Origin: JAAFHB01 sp038236995
GTDB taxonomy: Bacteria; Bacteroidota; Bacteroidia; Bacteroidales; Prolixibacteraceae
Length of the DNA stretch: 64,000 bases
Reading direction: 5' to 3'
Assembly: GCA_038236995.1 (NCBI GenBank)
Contig: JBBRZE010000006.1
Location: forward strand, 1-64,000
In this document: in pieces, positions 35,940-44,892 of the stretch
How the letters are laid out: every line of letters begins with the position of its first letter
Position numbering within the stretch: position 1 is the first letter of the stretch
Notes under the pieces: model-generated
The model's input: the letters and a program-made list of their open reading frames with translations, nothing else
Told to the model about the DNA's origin: nothing
Database searches by the model: none
Program-made: the position numbers and the translations under genes

Positions 35940-37220
35940 TTACCACGCAAACATTGGAAAACCTTCCATCATTTTATTAACTCGTCCGCGTACGTCGGTG
36001 ATTACATTCTCGTTGTCGGCATTTTGAAGTACTTCGTCGATCAGATCAACAATAATCGCCATATCCTTCTCTTTCATTCCGCGCGTTGTAATCGCAGGAG
36101 TTCCGACGCGCAAACCTGAAGTAAGGAATGGTGAACGTGAATCGAAAGGAACCATGTTTTTATTGATCGTGATATCAGCAAGTACCAACGCATTTTCTGC
36201 TTTTTTACCCGTAAGATCAGGGAATTTGGTACGCAAATCGATCAGCATTGAATGGTTATCGGTTCCGCCTGAAATTACTTTGTATCCCTTGTCCATAAAA
36301 GCCTTGGCCATCACCTTTGCATTCTTCTGAACCAACGTTTGGTATTCGATATATTCCGGAGCAAGTGCTTCGCCAAAAGCAACTGCCTTCGCTGCAATCA
36401 CATGTTCCAGCGGGCCACCCTGCGTTCCGGGGAAAATGGCAGAATCAAGAAGCGACGACATCATTTTCAACTCGCCTTTCTTTGTTGTAAGACCCCATGG
36501 GTTTTCAAAATCTTTACCCAACAGGATAATACCGCCACGTGGCCCACGTAATGTTTTATGGGTAGTTGAAGTAACGATGTGCGCATATTTCACCGGATTG
36601 TCAAGCAAGCCGGCAGCAATCAATCCTGCAGGATGCGCCATATCAACCATAAAAATAGCTCCGATTTTATCGGCAAGATTACGCATCCGCTGATAATCCC
36701 ACTCACGTGAATACGCCGAAGCGCCTGCAATAATCAGTTTTGGAAGTTCTTTCATTGCAACTTCTTCCATCATGTCATAATCAACAAGTCCGGTATCTTC
36801 CTTCACAGAATAGGCAACCGGACGGTAAAATAATCCTGATGAATTAACAGGTGACCCATGTGAAAGATGACCTCCATGCGACAAATCAAGTCCCATAAAG
36901 GTATCACCCGGTTTTAAACAGGTCATTAACACTGCCATATTCGCCTGGGCTCCCGAATGGGGTTGCACATTCGCATATTCAGCGCCAAAAAGTAATTTCA
37001 AACGGTCGATGGCAAGTTGTTCCGACTCGTCAACAAACTGACATCCGCCATAATAACGGTGGCCAGGGTAGCCTTCGGCATATTTATTCGTCAGACATGA
37101 ACCCATTGCCTGCATCACCTGTTCCGAAACAAAGTTCTCAGAGGCAATCAATTCAATACCATGTAACTGACGTTGTCTCTCTTTTTCAATAATTTCAAAA
37201 ATCTGGGTATCCCGTTTCAT
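35940..37220 (-). CDS. glyA: Serine hydroxymethyltransferase
   Basis: A 426-residue PLP enzyme of one-carbon metabolism that interconverts serine plus tetrahydrofolate and glycine plus methylene-tetrahydrofolate. Motifs: IELIASENFVSEQVMQAMGS, NKYAEGYPGHRYYGGC, VQPHSGAQANMAV and the PLP-lysine K222 in STTHKTLRGPRGG. Length and motifs are canonical. Minus strand, 195 bp downstream of the ClC gene. Confidence 0.99.
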   Translation of the reverse strand: MKRDTQIFEIIEKERQRQLHGIELIASENFVSEQVMQAMGSCLTNKYAEGYPGHRYYGGCQFVDESEQLAIDRLKLLFGAEYANVQPHSGAQANMAVLMTCLKPGDTFMGLDLSHGGHLSHGSPVNSSGLFYRPVAYSVKEDTGLVDYDMMEEVAMKELPKLIIAGASAYSREWDYQRMRNLADKIGAIFMVDMAHPAGLIAAGLLDNPVKYAHIVTSTTHKTLRGPRGGIILLGKDFENPWGLTTKKGELKMMSSLLDSAIFPGTQGGPLEHVIAAKAVAFGEALAPEYIEYQTLVQKNAKVMAKAFMDKGYKVISGGTDNHSMLIDLRTKFPDLTGKKAENALVLADITINKNMVPFDSRSPFLTSGLRVGTPAITTRGMKEKDMAIIVDLIDEVLQNADNENVITDVRGRVNKMMEGFPMFAW

Positions 37221-37415
37221 TGTAAAAATCTTTTGGATAAATTTTAAACTTATGTCGTTCTTTATTTTTTCTTTGATGTCACCTGTTTAATACAAAGTAT
37301 CCGGCTTCCAGCCTTTAACTTCAATAAAGCGCAAATTTACTGTTTCTGTATTAAACCTTGACAGCTATGGATCGCTCTTTATAAATGAAAGTTTCAACGA
37401 TTGTTCATATTATGA

Positions 37416-39191
37416 CTATTCTTCCGAAAAACGGACCAGTTCAGAACGATAAGCATTGAAAATAGTTGACTTCGAAATAAAACCAACATACTTCTTATCA
37501 CTGACAACCGGAAGATTCCATGCACCGGTATCATTAAATTTCTTCATCACGCTATCCATCCTTTCATCCAGCGTAATAATTGCCGGAGGCATAGTCATAA
37601 GGTCTTTTACCAATGTTTTATTGTAACGTTCCTTATCAAACATGAATTGCCTGACATCATCGAGCAGAACCACCCCGCAAAAATTTTCTTCGCGATCAAT
37701 CACAGGAAAAATATTGCGTTTTGACCTTGAAATGATCCGAACCAATTCCCCCAAAGTGCTGTTAACTTTAAGGGTTAGCAGATCTGTCTCAATCACTGTT
37801 TTCAATTTGAGCAAAGTAAGTACTGCCTTATCTTTGTTGTGGGTAATAAGTTCGCCGCGCTGGGCAAGCCTGATATGGTAAATCGAATGTGGTTCAAGTG
37901 GAGTTATCGTGAGGTAAGCAGTTGCCGCAGTGATCATCAACGGGATCAGCAATCCGAAACCGCCCGTGATCTCAGCGATCAAAAAGATAGCCGTCATCGG
38001 TGAATGCATCACTCCTGCCATCATTCCTGCCATTCCTGCCAATGCAAAATTACGGGCAGGTACCAGGTTTCCATCCAAATTAAGAATTGAGGAGACGAAG
38101 AAACCAGCCATTCCACCCAGGAACAAAGTCGGTGCAAATATCCCGCCGCTTCCACCGGCGCCTGTTGTTGCTGCAGTAGCCACAATTTTAACCAGCATAA
38201 TCACCAGGATCAATCCGATTAATATAAACCGGTCATCTTTGAATACGACAAAAAGAGAGTTGTTCAGAATACTCGATCCGGCATCTGAAAGTATCTGTTC
38301 GATTGATAAATATCCTTCACCCCAAAGTGAAGGGAAAAGAAATATTAAAACACCCAACATCGTTCCGCCGATCAAAACCTTTAAATAGGGATTCCCGATT
38401 TTCCTGAACCGCCCTTCAACGTACAGGTTGCCCTTCGTAAAAAGATAGGAGAAGAGACCGCAAATAATCCCCAGAACAATGTACCAGGGGATATTTGTAA
38501 CATTAAATGCTTTGTCAATTTGAAATTCAAAATGGTGTGCACTGCCCATTAAGAAATAGGCCAGGGAGGCCGAAGTGGCTGCCGAAATCATTAGCGGCAA
38601 CAGTGATGACATTGTCAGGTCGAGCATGAGTACCTCGATTGCAAATAACATTCCGGCAAGGGGCGCTTTGAAAATACCGGCAATTGCACCGGCGGCCCCG
38701 CAACCAATCAGAACGGTCATCGTGCGATAACTCAGATTGAAGGATCGCGCAATATTTGAACCAATGGAAGAACCTGTCAATACAACAGGGGCCTCCGCTC
38801 CCACCGATCCGCCAAAACCGATTGTAATGGTACTCGAAATAATTGAGGTAAACATGTTGTGGGCGCGCATCACCCCTTTATTATTGGAAATCGACTCCAG
38901 CACTTTGGTAATCCCATGTCCGATATCGTCCTTAACGAAAAATCGCACATACAATACAGTGATTAGAATTCCGATTCCGGGATAGGCGAGATAGAGGTAA
39001 TTCTCTGAATAGGAGGTGAAATTCTGTGTTAATACTTTTCCAAGATAATGGATCAGATTTTTTAGAATAATCGCTGTCAAACCACTCAGTATACCGACTA
39101 CAAAGCTAAGAATCAGCAATACCTCATGTTCGTTAAGGTGTTTTAGACGCCATTCCCTGATCTTTTCAATTAATTGGACGGATTTTCCCAT
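37416..39191 (-). CDS. ClC-family chloride channel/transporter with C-terminal CBS domains
   Basis: A 591-residue polytopic membrane protein. ClC signatures: GHGITKVLES at about 91-100, GGSVGAEAPVV with the gating glutamate E133, GIFKAPLAGMLFAIEV, and GAGGSGGIFAPTLFLGG. Two CBS domains occupy about residues 445-591 (LMTMPPAIITLDERMDSVMKK is in the second) and probably bind adenine nucleotides. The glutamate suggests a possible Cl-/H+ antiporter, but transport mode is not settled by sequence. Start at 39191 by ATG. Confidence 0.95.
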   Translation of the reverse strand: MGKSVQLIEKIREWRLKHLNEHEVLLILSFVVGILSGLTAIILKNLIHYLGKVLTQNFTSYSENYLYLAYPGIGILITVLYVRFFVKDDIGHGITKVLESISNNKGVMRAHNMFTSIISSTITIGFGGSVGAEAPVVLTGSSIGSNIARSFNLSYRTMTVLIGCGAAGAIAGIFKAPLAGMLFAIEVLMLDLTMSSLLPLMISAATSASLAYFLMGSAHHFEFQIDKAFNVTNIPWYIVLGIICGLFSYLFTKGNLYVEGRFRKIGNPYLKVLIGGTMLGVLIFLFPSLWGEGYLSIEQILSDAGSSILNNSLFVVFKDDRFILIGLILVIMLVKIVATAATTGAGGSGGIFAPTLFLGGMAGFFVSSILNLDGNLVPARNFALAGMAGMMAGVMHSPMTAIFLIAEITGGFGLLIPLMITAATAYLTITPLEPHSIYHIRLAQRGELITHNKDKAVLTLLKLKTVIETDLLTLKVNSTLGELVRIISRSKRNIFPVIDREENFCGVVLLDDVRQFMFDKERYNKTLVKDLMTMPPAIITLDERMDSVMKKFNDTGAWNLPVVSDKKYVGFISKSTIFNAYRSELVRFSEE

Positions 39192-39285
39192 TGTCCTGCA
39201 AAATTAGTTTATTTCATGTTAAAGAACAGCTTTTGGTAGCTATTCGTGAAAGATTCAATTATAAAATTATTGAATATAACCATAG

Positions 39286-39321
39286 TTTGTTGAAAATGAA
39301 TTATGTATTTTTGTAGTACAC
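39286..39321 (+). promoter_or_regulatory. Promoter-like boxes and imperfect FadR-type palindrome upstream of the PLDc_N gene
   Basis: TTTG (39286-39289), 16-bp spacer, then TATTTTTG (39306-39313). The overlapping TTGTAGTACAC (39311-39321) is one base from the palindrome form seen at 14237 and 20607. The spacer is short, so confidence is moderate. Confidence 0.4.
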
Positions 39322-39384
39322 AGAAAATGGATGTAATTGTTAATTGAAATTGAAGACTAACTATTAAATTAAAAAACAAAGCCA

Positions 39385-39597
39385 ATGGAACTACTCGGAA
39401 TTATTGGTCCCTTTCAGATCTTAGTATTTCTAACGATTATTTTTATTACAGCAATACTACCCATTCTCGCAATTATCGATATTTTAAGATCTGAATTTGC
39501 GGGAAATAACAAGATAATGTGGGTGTTGATCGTTTTATTTATGAACATCATCGGATCAATTCTCTATTTTTTAATTGGAAGAGATCAAAAGATCTGA
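39385..39597 (+). CDS. Small PLDc_N-domain membrane protein
   Basis: A 70-residue protein with two transmembrane helices (about 8-32 and 43-63) and the PLDc_N pattern IIDILRSEFAGNNKIMWVLIVLF...GSILYFLIGR. This domain is often a stand-alone membrane protein in Bacteroidota; its role is unknown. It has its own promoter-like sequence and precedes the serine hydrolase gene by 62 bp. Confidence 0.85.
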   Translation: MELLGIIGPFQILVFLTIIFITAILPILAIIDILRSEFAGNNKIMWVLIVLFMNIIGSILYFLIGRDQKI

Positions 39598-39659
39598 CAG
39601 ATCTGACGAATTCAATACGAAATTCACAAAAAAGGATGTCCAATTTAATTTGATTAAAT

Positions 39660-40952
39660 ATGAAAAGTCTGTTTGTTGCTTTATTATTAGGGATGGTACT
39701 GTCAATAAGTGCCCAGACCAAATCAATTAAGAATTCTCCGGTACTGACGGAAGGTACGCCCGAAAGTGTCGGGATGTCGGCTCAGCGACTGGCAAGGATA
39801 GAAACGATGTGCGCCGATGCGGTTGCCAAAGGTGAGATACCGGGGATCGTGGCACTGGTGGCACGGAATGGAAAAATTGTTTATTACAAGGCATTCGGAA
39901 AAGCTGATAACCAAAGCGGACGCAATTTAAAACGTGATGACATATTCAGGATTGCATCACAAAGTAAAGCGATTACCTCAACCGCTGTAATGATGCTTTG
40001 GGAAGAGGGAAAATTCAGACTCGATGATCCTATTTCAAAATACATTCCCGAGTTTAAGGATCCGCAAGTCCTAAAAACATTTCAATACAGTGATACTTCG
40101 TATACTACCACTCCGGCATCAGGCGAAATCACGATACGTCAGTTGCTGAGTCACACTTCGGGCCTTGGATATGGAGTTATTGATGGTGACGAACGGTTTA
40201 ATATGATCTATCATAAAGCCGGTATTACGGATGTTTTTTCGGAAAAGCAGGTTACGATTGCAGAGAGCGTGAAAAAACTTGCAAAGCTCCCTTTGCATCA
40301 CAACCCCGGAGAGAAATTCACTTATAGTGAAGGACTCGATGTGTTGGGTTATATGGTTGAAATTCTATCCGGAATGCCATTTGATCAGTACCTGAAGAAA
40401 CATCTGTTTGAGCCGCTTGGGATGAATGATACCTGGTTTTACCTCCCAAATGATAAGTCAAACCGACTGGTTTCGGTTCAGCAAAAGAACGATAAAGGGG
40501 AATGGGAACGCTATCCGGTAACTTTCTATGATCCTGATTATCCGATCAAAGGGGCAAAGGCTTTCTTTTCGGGCGGCGCCGGATTGTCGAGCACAGCGAA
40601 AGACTATGCCACCTTCCTGCAAATGTACCTCAACGGAGGAGAGCTGAACGGCGTGAGAATTTTAAGCCGGACGACTGTCGAAACGATGTTAAGCAACCAG
40701 ACGGGTTCGATCTATGGTGGCCCCGATAAATTTTTCGGTCTCGCGTTTTCAGTAATCACACCTGCCGGCGAAGGAAAGGGAGGACAGAGCAGTACCGGAA
40801 CATTCGAGTGGGGCGGCTATTTCAACACGCAGTATTTTGCCGATCCGAAGGAGAAAATCATCGGGATACTGATGAAGCAAACGCAGGGAAATGTAAGCGA
40901 TAACACCGGCTGGAGGTTCCGTCAATTGATCGGACAATCGCTGGATGATTGA
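39660..40952 (+). CDS. Secreted class C beta-lactamase-like serine hydrolase
   Basis: A 430-residue protein with signal peptide MKSLFVALLLGMVLSISAQ. Penicillin-recognising fold: S100-Q-S-K103 (nucleophile and base), Y222-S-E in place of Y-x-N, and a C-terminal QSSTGTFEWGGYFNTQY region standing for the KTG/HxG strand. Such proteins are often esterases or D-aminopeptidases rather than true beta-lactamases. It resembles the C-terminal half of the GH3 fusion at 491-3511 in type. Substrate unknown. Confidence 0.9.
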   Translation: MKSLFVALLLGMVLSISAQTKSIKNSPVLTEGTPESVGMSAQRLARIETMCADAVAKGEIPGIVALVARNGKIVYYKAFGKADNQSGRNLKRDDIFRIASQSKAITSTAVMMLWEEGKFRLDDPISKYIPEFKDPQVLKTFQYSDTSYTTTPASGEITIRQLLSHTSGLGYGVIDGDERFNMIYHKAGITDVFSEKQVTIAESVKKLAKLPLHHNPGEKFTYSEGLDVLGYMVEILSGMPFDQYLKKHLFEPLGMNDTWFYLPNDKSNRLVSVQQKNDKGEWERYPVTFYDPDYPIKGAKAFFSGGAGLSSTAKDYATFLQMYLNGGELNGVRILSRTTVETMLSNQTGSIYGGPDKFFGLAFSVITPAGEGKGGQSSTGTFEWGGYFNTQYFADPKEKIIGILMKQTQGNVSDNTGWRFRQLIGQSLDD

Positions 40953-40998
40953 TTTTTAAATATCTATTTCTGTAATTAAAAAATAAAAACAACCAAAA

Positions 40999-41337
40999 AT
41001 GAAAAGGGAAACATTGATTACAACAAGTACATCGCTAGATGGGTATAAGATAGTGAAACAATTGGGACTTGTGCGGGGAATTACAGTTCGCTCACGCAGC
41101 ATACTGGGAAATATGGCGGGAGGATTTATGTCAATTTTCGGCGGGAAAAGCAGTATTTATACCGAATTATGCGAAAATGCACGCGAAGAGGCGTTGCAGC
41201 TGATGATTCTTCACGCGCAGGAACTTGGTGCCAATGCAATTATCTGTATGCGTTACGATGCGAATGATGTAATGAGTGGGTTGACCGAAGTTCTTGCATA
41301 TGGAACGGCTGTTGTAGTCGAAGAGATCTACAAATAA
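40999..41337 (+). CDS. YbjQ/UPF0145 family protein
   Basis: A 112-residue cytoplasmic protein of the YbjQ (heavy-metal-binding-like) family. The pattern LDGYKIVKQLGLVRGITVRSRS, the central AREEALQLMILHAQELGANAIICMRYDA and a C-terminal AYGTAVVVE are standard. These proteins form pentameric rings; their function is unsettled. 46 bp downstream of the serine hydrolase gene. Confidence 0.93.
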   Translation: MKRETLITTSTSLDGYKIVKQLGLVRGITVRSRSILGNMAGGFMSIFGGKSSIYTELCENAREEALQLMILHAQELGANAIICMRYDANDVMSGLTEVLAYGTAVVVEEIYK

Positions 41338-41383
41338 ATTTATTCTCCAACTTTAGAAGGAGACCATACCCTATTGAAATAAA

Positions 41384-41409
41384 GCCCTGCGGAATGTGAT
41401 CCGCAGGGC
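41384..41409. terminator. Bidirectional terminator-like hairpin
   Basis: GCCCTGCGGA (41384-41393) pairs perfectly with TCCGCAGGGC (41400-41409) around a six-base loop. It lies between the convergent ybjQ-like gene and the minus-strand 41437 gene. The T tracts on either side are short. Confidence 0.85.
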
Positions 41410-41436
41410 ATTTATCATTGTATGAATAGTCGCCGT

Positions 41437-41937
41437 TTACTTGTGTTGACGGATGCCCGCAATATTTGTATTCACGATGGCGGCCCATTTTTCAGTGAGC
41501 GGAAGTTCACCATTCAGAAATAAATTATCGCGGTTCGTGTTGTAAAACTCCAGGAGGATGTCCGCAACTTTAGCGTCCGGAGAAGTCAACGCCAACTCGA
41601 GTTTGTCAATAACATTGTGATTACTGTCGTTATTGGTTACAACTCTGCTTGAATTGATCACCCGGCATTTTTGAATTCCCTGCAAATCAATCACATTAGT
41701 GATTGCAATCTCTGCGGTTTTCCGGATGAAGAACAGTTTGTGCGCCGCGTTGTCGATACCGATCAACGTATTGTTCCAAAGATCGTATTCCGAAATTTTG
41801 CAATTGCTCTTTTCTGCAAGGTCAGAAAGTGTTTGTACAAACTGTTTTTTCTTGTTTTTCTTGTTATTGTTTACGATTACAACAGCCAAAACGATGATGA
41901 TCAGGATTACTAATCCGAATATTACTCCAAAATCCAT
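41437..41937 (-). CDS. Membrane-anchored protein of unknown function
   Basis: A 166-residue protein with a single N-terminal transmembrane helix (about 3-23; VIFGLVILIIIVLAVVIV) followed by a Lys/Asn-rich stop-transfer stretch and a soluble, mostly beta domain exposed to the cytoplasm. I recognise no family. The segment CKISEYDLWNNTLIGIDNAAHKLFFI resembles small PH-like domains, which is only a structural guess. Isolated minus-strand gene. Confidence 0.7.
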   Translation of the reverse strand: MDFGVIFGLVILIIIVLAVVIVNNNKKNKKKQFVQTLSDLAEKSNCKISEYDLWNNTLIGIDNAAHKLFFIRKTAEIAITNVIDLQGIQKCRVINSSRVVTNNDSNHNVIDKLELALTSPDAKVADILLEFYNTNRDNLFLNGELPLTEKWAAIVNTNIAGIRQHK

Positions 41938-42066
41938 TTTAATATTTTTTTATTGTAAAACATGACATACCGCAAGACCCGACAACGAATTGTCATTTAA
42001 GTCGTGCAATAAATTAATTGAAAATGTCGTGCATTGAAAGCAGGACAATTGATTTACAACGGGAGT

Positions 42067-42444
42067 TTACCAAAAAGAATGGAAGGGGAAAACAATGTCG
42101 GCCGGTTGAAGCCGGATGACCACATTCGCGGTGAATAAAATATATTCAGACCAGGTATTTACAAGGTACACTTCAGCCGCTTTCCGATGCGACTGGTAAT
42201 CATTCGGGTGATTTTTAAACGAAAACGTCGGCAAGTTCCGATGGCCGATCACTATATTCTCCGTCTTTGTGGTGATCGTGAAGTTATCGACACCAACTAT
42301 CGGGGAATAACCATCTTCTCTTGACGAATGGTTGTGCTGAAAGGGGGAAACCTGCACGAAGATGCCCGAACTGTAAGTGCTTGCCATAAAGCAATACAGT
42401 ACGAAGATCTGAAACAATATATTTATCTTATAAAACTTCTTCAC
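42067..42444 (-). CDS. Small hypothetical secreted protein
   Basis: A 125-residue frame that I start at the GTG at 42444, giving a signal-like N-terminus (KKFYKINILFQIFVLYCFMAS); the frame itself reaches 42459. The mature part is rich in aromatic and His residues (NHPNDYQSHRKAAEVYLVNTW, then IVFPFHSFW). No known domain. Support is limited to the signal-like start and lack of competing genes, so it could be spurious. Array B begins about 140 bp upstream. Confidence 0.5.
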   Translation of the reverse strand: MKKFYKINILFQIFVLYCFMASTYSSGIFVQVSPFQHNHSSREDGYSPIVGVDNFTITTKTENIVIGHRNLPTFSFKNHPNDYQSHRKAAEVYLVNTWSEYILFTANVVIRLQPADIVFPFHSFW

Positions 42445-43032
42445 GATGCAAAAATACAATGTTTAGCAGAATTTCAACACCTCTACGCACTGCTATGTAA
42501 CAACTTCATTCTGCAAGGTAACCGCTTCAAGGATTTGTAACCGCCTGAAGGGCTATTGATAATTTAAGAATTTGATGGCTTCCGCTATTACGAAGATGTT
42601 TTCCGGCATCCGAAAAAAGCCTCGTAATAGCGGAAAGCTACTTCGTAGTGGCTACAGATATCTTCGTAACCGATGAAAACAGCTTCGTAACGGCAACAAA
42701 TATTTTCGTAATGGCGTAACGATTCTTCGTAACGGCTACAAACATCTTCGTAATTGATGAAAACAGCTTCGTAATGGCGGAACGATTCTTCGTAAGGGAA
42801 GAACAGATTTTCGTTATCAGGCAAGAAATCTCCGGCAAGAAGTTGGTTAACTTCTCTGAAGGAATAAATTGCTTCGGAATAGTATATAATATGCTTGTTA
42901 TGAAGCAAATAAATATTTATTAAAAATATTTGAACATATTCGACTAAAGTTCATCTTTTATCCTTAAATTTACTACCATTATGCTTCCTTAATAGCAGTT
43001 AACGGATTTTAATACCCTAAAAGTTAATCATT
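42445..43032. other. 588-bp intergenic region containing repeat array B
   Basis: Besides array B (42601-42831) I see no gene. Frames through the array remain open because of the 21-bp period. The last 190 bp are AT-rich and probably carry the promoter of the 43033 gene; TAAATTTA near 42984 is one base off the -7 consensus. Confidence 0.6.
42601..42831. repeat. Array B: at least 10 degenerate 21-bp tandem units, perfect phase
   Basis: TCGT recurs at 42622, 42643, 42664, 42685, 42706, 42727, 42748, 42769, 42790 and 42811, always 21 bp apart. The conserved part is YTTCGTAAYGGC; the rest of each unit varies (for example ...TACAAACAT, ...GAACGATT, ...GATGAAAACAG). A degenerate extra unit precedes it near 42601. 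The sequence is unrelated to arrays A and C. Confidence 0.93.
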
Positions 43033-43752
43033 ATGAAACATCCCGATGAAGTACTGCGCCTTTTCAACAAATCTGATGACGAAATGCTGCAGCAGGCTGA
43101 TTTAAAACTTGCCTCGTTCATTAAGAACAAGAGCGCATTTGTAGCTCGGTTCCCTCAATTGGCCGACCCTTATGCAACAGATTGGTCCGATGCCATCAAA
43201 GCAGCCAGGATCATTCTTCCTGACTATTCTTCGGTCGCAGAGCAGACCAAAGAGAGCGATGAACTTGAAATATTGATGAATGAGGGACGTAACATTTTCC
43301 AAATGCTGATGCTCTACACACAGCTTGCGTTCCCCAACCACGTGATTGCATTTAGGTCGATGGGGCAGTCGCAGTACGAATCGTCCAGCAGAAATCATCT
43401 GAAGTTACCCGTCCTGCTCCGAAAGGCCTGCACAGAGGCATCGAAGCCCGAATACAAAGCGGCTTTGATGGACAAAGGGATGACAGAGTTGGAAATTGAC
43501 ACACTGAATATCCTTGCAGACAAAATTGTGAAACAGGATTTAGCGCTACAGAATGCAATAAAAGATCGTTCGCTCGACGCAAACGAACGCATCATTACAT
43601 TGAATACGGTGTGGGAAAAGATGGGGTTGGTTTGCAAGTGTGCCAAATTGGTCTTTCAGAAAGATGCCACCCGTTATGCATTGTTTCTCCTTTCTGATAG
43701 TGAAAACAAAAAAAACGGCAAAAACCCGCCTCCTCCGGGTGGATCCAATTAA
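43033..43752 (+). CDS. Uncharacterised helical protein, distant paralogue of the 27018-27680 product
   Basis: A 239-residue, predicted all-alpha, soluble protein without signal peptide, ending in a disordered KKNGKNPPPPGGSN tail. No known domain is recognised. Shared ordered motifs with the 27018-27680 protein: an aromatic LYTQLAFPNHV centre, a Leu/Asp-rich IDTLNILADKIVKQDL helix, and NTVWEKMGLVCKCAKLVFQ near the end. The gene sits between array B (about 200 bp upstream) and the decayed array D (directly downstream), which may be more than coincidence. ATG start. Confidence 0.72.
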   Translation: MKHPDEVLRLFNKSDDEMLQQADLKLASFIKNKSAFVARFPQLADPYATDWSDAIKAARIILPDYSSVAEQTKESDELEILMNEGRNIFQMLMLYTQLAFPNHVIAFRSMGQSQYESSSRNHLKLPVLLRKACTEASKPEYKAALMDKGMTELEIDTLNILADKIVKQDLALQNAIKDRSLDANERIITLNTVWEKMGLVCKCAKLVFQKDATRYALFLLSDSENKKNGKNPPPPGGSN

Positions 43753-43774
43753 AAAACCGGGATGTTTTCTGGTG

Positions 43775-43806
43775 TTGAATAGACAAGGTATGCCTTGTCT
43801 ATTCAA
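43775..43806. repeat. 32-bp hairpin with 14-bp perfect arms
   Basis: TTGAATAGACAAGG (43775-43788), loop TATG, CCTTGTCTATTCAA (43793-43806). It lies 22 bp past the stop of the 43033 gene and could end its transcript, though a T tract is missing. Its right arm contains the first CTTGTC of array D. Confidence 0.9.
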
Positions 43807-43880
43807 TATATATGTCTTGTCACTGCAATTATGGGCCTTCTCACGTCAATTTATACCTTGTCACAACACAAAGCCTTGTC
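43794..43880. repeat. Array D: decayed CTTGTC repeats at about 21-bp spacing
   Basis: CTTGTC (or CTTCTC) occurs at 43794, 43816, 43837, 43857 and 43875, with spacings of 22, 21, 20 and 18 bp. This looks like an eroded version of the 21-bp arrays A-C. The case is weaker because of the irregular phase. Confidence 0.5.
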
Positions 43881-43909
43881 TCTTTCCCAAAGCAAAATAC
43901 GTTTTCTGA

Positions 43910-44443
43910 TTAAGCATTTAGGACCAACGATTCAACCTTGCTATTTAATTCATTTTTTAATCTCTTGCCTTTTTGTGTATATCCTGCAAAAGGGAAACTC
44001 ACAACTGAAACCGTATTGATTGAAGTGTCATACTCAACGTAACTTCCAACTCCCCAGTCGAAGAGCGAATCTTTTGTTCTGAATTTAATAATATGGAGTT
44101 CATTATCGACGTAGGTCAGGATCCAGTTTTGATTGATCTTGTTTTGTAATTCTGAAAATGAAAAGTTTTTCTTAGTTGGTGTAATAAAACTTTCCTGCCT
44201 GTCGGTGTAATAAGGAACTTTGAGATCTTTGGATTCAATGTATCTCACTCTTGGTCCAACAGAAAAATAGAGTCCGCCACCTACGGCACCTGAAAATAAG
44301 GCCGCCATAACCAGTCCAAGAAAGGCGACATTAATAAAACCAGGATCAGTGATATGCGTTCCGTTGAACATTAAACGAAGGGCAATATACCCAATCCAGT
44401 AGATGAAAAACAAAATAACGAGGTACTTTTGAATAAATTTCAT
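43910..44443 (-). CDS. Membrane protein of unknown function
   Basis: A 177-residue protein with two N-terminal transmembrane helices (about 7-26 and 38-62) and a soluble C-terminal domain of about 110 residues (NFSFSELQNKINQNWILTY...SLFDWGVGSYVEYD). No family recognised. It lies 56 bp downstream of another small two-helix membrane protein on the same strand; the two may be co-transcribed. Confidence 0.68.
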   Translation of the reverse strand: MKFIQKYLVILFFIYWIGYIALRLMFNGTHITDPGFINVAFLGLVMAALFSGAVGGGLYFSVGPRVRYIESKDLKVPYYTDRQESFITPTKKNFSFSELQNKINQNWILTYVDNELHIIKFRTKDSLFDWGVGSYVEYDTSINTVSVVSFPFAGYTQKGKRLKNELNSKVESLVLNA

Positions 44444-44499
44444 TGCTTTTGAGTTTTAGAGTGATGAGTTGATGAAGAATCAAAATGCTGAACTGCTGA

Positions 44500-44892
44500 T
44501 TATTCCATGTTAATTTTTTTTAGAAGTTTAAGCAGATATATTTTATTTTCAAGATTTACTTTTATCTTATAATTTCTGTAAGTATTTACCAGAAATACAA
44601 TGGTAAACAGTACCATTAACCCTCCGTTATTCAGCTTCAAATTCCAATTTAAAAAACCATTATTTATTAAAACAGTTAATAACGAAAAAACAATTGATAG
44701 AACTGAGAATGGAATTGCGATTGCTATGCTATATTTGAACGTTCTGGTTACTCTACTTAGGATTTGCTCAAGCAAGTCAGTATCATTTGATAAAACACCG
44801 TATATCCAGATTTTACCCCAATAATTCTTAAACGAATGATTGGTGATATCAACCTGATCTTTAATGACTATTTTTATTTCGGCTGAATTCAT
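44500..44892 (-). CDS. Small membrane protein of unknown function
   Basis: A 130-residue protein: a charged cytoplasmic N-terminus of about 50 residues, two transmembrane helices (about 54-76 and 88-106), and a Lys-rich C-terminal tail (NYKIKVNLENKIYLLKLLKK). No domain recognised. Probably transcribed with the 43910-44443 gene. No gene or RNA is evident in the 271 bp upstream. Confidence 0.62.
   Translation of the reverse strand: MNSAEIKIVIKDQVDITNHSFKNYWGKIWIYGVLSNDTDLLEQILSRVTRTFKYSIAIAIPFSVLSIVFSLLTVLINNGFLNWNLKLNNGGLMVLFTIVFLVNTYRNYKIKVNLENKIYLLKLLKKINME

Noticed and set aside
37930..38388. 152-codon plus-strand frame inside the ClC gene
   Set aside because: Antisense to a well-conserved membrane protein; its composition is what an antisense frame of hydrophobic codons would give.
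40935..40951. Small CAATC/GATTG hairpin at the end of the serine hydrolase gene followed by T5
   Set aside because: The stem is only 5 bp and overlaps the stop codon, and a same-strand gene follows within 46 bp.
41990..42035. Two copies of GTCGTGCA about 25 bp apart
   Set aside because: Only two copies at a spacing unlike the 21-bp arrays; likely chance.
42588..42908. Minus-strand frames with YEAVFIN/YEDICS-type heptad repeats
   Set aside because: By-product of array B. Conservation is of 21-bp units on DNA, not of one protein frame.
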